A stretch of 64,000 bases of DNA, from contig CAZTNA010000007.1 in NCBI GenBank assembly GCA_964615305.1, forward strand, positions 1 to 64,000, read 5' to 3'. Under the pieces are notes generated by a model that was not told where the DNA came from, searched no databases, and saw nothing but the letters and a program-made list of their open reading frames with translations. The position numbers were made by a program, and so were the translations under genes. Positions 63,553-64,000 of the stretch are shown here, piece after piece (positions within the stretch are counted from its first letter, which is position 1; every line of letters starts with the position of its first letter). The DNA is from Bog-950 sp964615305 (lineage in GTDB: Bacteria; Bacteroidota; Bacteroidia; Chitinophagales; LD1).

Positions 63553-64000
63553 GTGCAATTTACCGATTCGCTGAATTTTATTTCAAAATTAAATGTTATA
63601 AAACTGCTGAACGCATTGTCGGTAGTATCTTCATTTTATGTTGCTAAATGGAGTAAAAAACCCGTGCAGTGGGGGGTGCCTTTCAATGTTTCTATAGAAC
63701 CCACCACTACCTGTAACCTTGGCTGCCCCGAATGCCCAAGTGGTTTAAAGAGTTTCACCCGCCCAACAGGCAACCTAGATTTCGGTTTTTATAAAAACAC
63801 GGTAGATGAAATTGGAAACAAACTGATTTATCTCTACTTCTATTTTCAGGGAGAACCGTATATGCACCCCAAATTTTTGGAGCTGGTAAAATATGCTTCG
63901 CATAAAAAAATCTATACGGTAACCAGTACTAATGCACACTTTCTTACCGAACGCAAGGCCCGCGAGACAGTAGAAAGCGGGTTAGACAGAATTCTGATTT
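63553..64000 (+). CDS. Radical SAM protein, N-terminal part (cut by window end)
   Basis: A long frame opens at the GTG 63553 (an in-frame TAA lies 18 bp before it) and has no stop before the window ends. It reads VQFTDSLNFISKLN, then VPFNVSIEPTTTCNLGCPEC with the CxxxCxxC cluster at Cys 54, 58 and 61, followed by YFYFQGEPYMHPKFLELV (the GGEP-like element) and YTVTSTNAHFL. This is a radical SAM domain binding a 4Fe-4S cluster and SAM. The type (SPASM maturase, for instance) needs the missing C-terminus. Confidence 0.85.
   Translation, partial: MQFTDSLNFISKLNVIKLLNALSVVSSFYVAKWSKKPVQWGVPFNVSIEPTTTCNLGCPECPSGLKSFTRPTGNLDFGFYKNTVDEIGNKLIYLYFYFQGEPYMHPKFLELVKYASHKKIYTVTSTNAHFLTERKARETVESGLDRILI

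Overview
The window is chromosomal DNA from a member of the phylum Bacteroidota. Support for this: several secreted proteins end in type IX secretion system (T9SS) sorting domains, both type A and the type B gliding-motility-associated form; there is a PorP/SprF-family protein next to a SprB-like adhesin; promoters look like the Bacteroidota TTG / TAnnTTTG type rather than -35/-10; Shine-Dalgarno sites are weak or absent; and a bacillithiol deacetylase, menaquinone genes (menD, menB) and a 47-bp type II-C-like CRISPR repeat are present. I cannot place it below phylum with confidence. Most of the window is ordinary housekeeping and surface-protein DNA with no insertion sequence, prophage or rRNA operon.

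Layout. 1-1887: right-hand part of a CRISPR array (24 identical 47-bp repeats plus one decayed terminal repeat); the cas genes must lie left of the window. 2037-3843: a urea transporter and a cytoplasmic FN3-domain protein behind a long structured leader. 4026-7647 (minus): a lipoprotein, a MORN-like secreted protein and a zinc-ribbon/coiled-coil membrane protein. 7743-14601 (mostly minus): Maf, a UbiA prenyltransferase, a DUF2520 Rossmann protein, a PGI/PMI-type sugar isomerase, a NUDIX hydrolase, an L,D-transpeptidase, a cysteine/cystathionine synthase with CBS domains, a YkgJ-type Cys-cluster protein and a small orphan. 14805-17226: a secreted endosialidase-chaperone (S74) protein interrupted by a one-base frameshift. 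17430-32394: START protein, DUF4412 protein, BshB1, DUF47/Pit phosphate transporter, LysM protein, NfeD protease, menD-menB, rplU-rpmA, pyrF, TPR protein, small secreted proteins, a class IV aminotransferase and a polytopic membrane protein.

33013-42088 (minus) is the most interesting block: a cobalamin riboswitch followed by seven genes, most overlapping by 4 bp. They encode two T9SS-sorted surface proteins (one with an exact tandem duplication of a DUF4465-like domain), a TonB-dependent receptor, a beta-propeller-like lipoprotein resembling the BtuG idea, and a BtuF-BtuC-BtuD ABC importer. Together they describe a complete route for B12 from the cell surface to the cytoplasm, with extra surface components that I cannot assign to characterised proteins.

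42151-50850 carries a Cys-rich lipoprotein, an unknown secreted protein, a SprB-like adhesin with its PorP/SprF partner, a pappalysin-type metalloprotease, a LysM protein and a GlcD-like FAD oxidase. 50945-56688 holds groL-groES and, divergently, exbB-exbD-tonB-folC; the last three-protein complex energises TonB receptors such as the B12 receptor above. 56747-64000 has another T9SS type B protein, an M16 peptidase pair (one inactive-looking subunit), a 3-hydroxybutyryl-CoA dehydrogenase, tRNA-Leu(CAG), a lipoprotein and the start of a radical SAM gene cut by the window edge.
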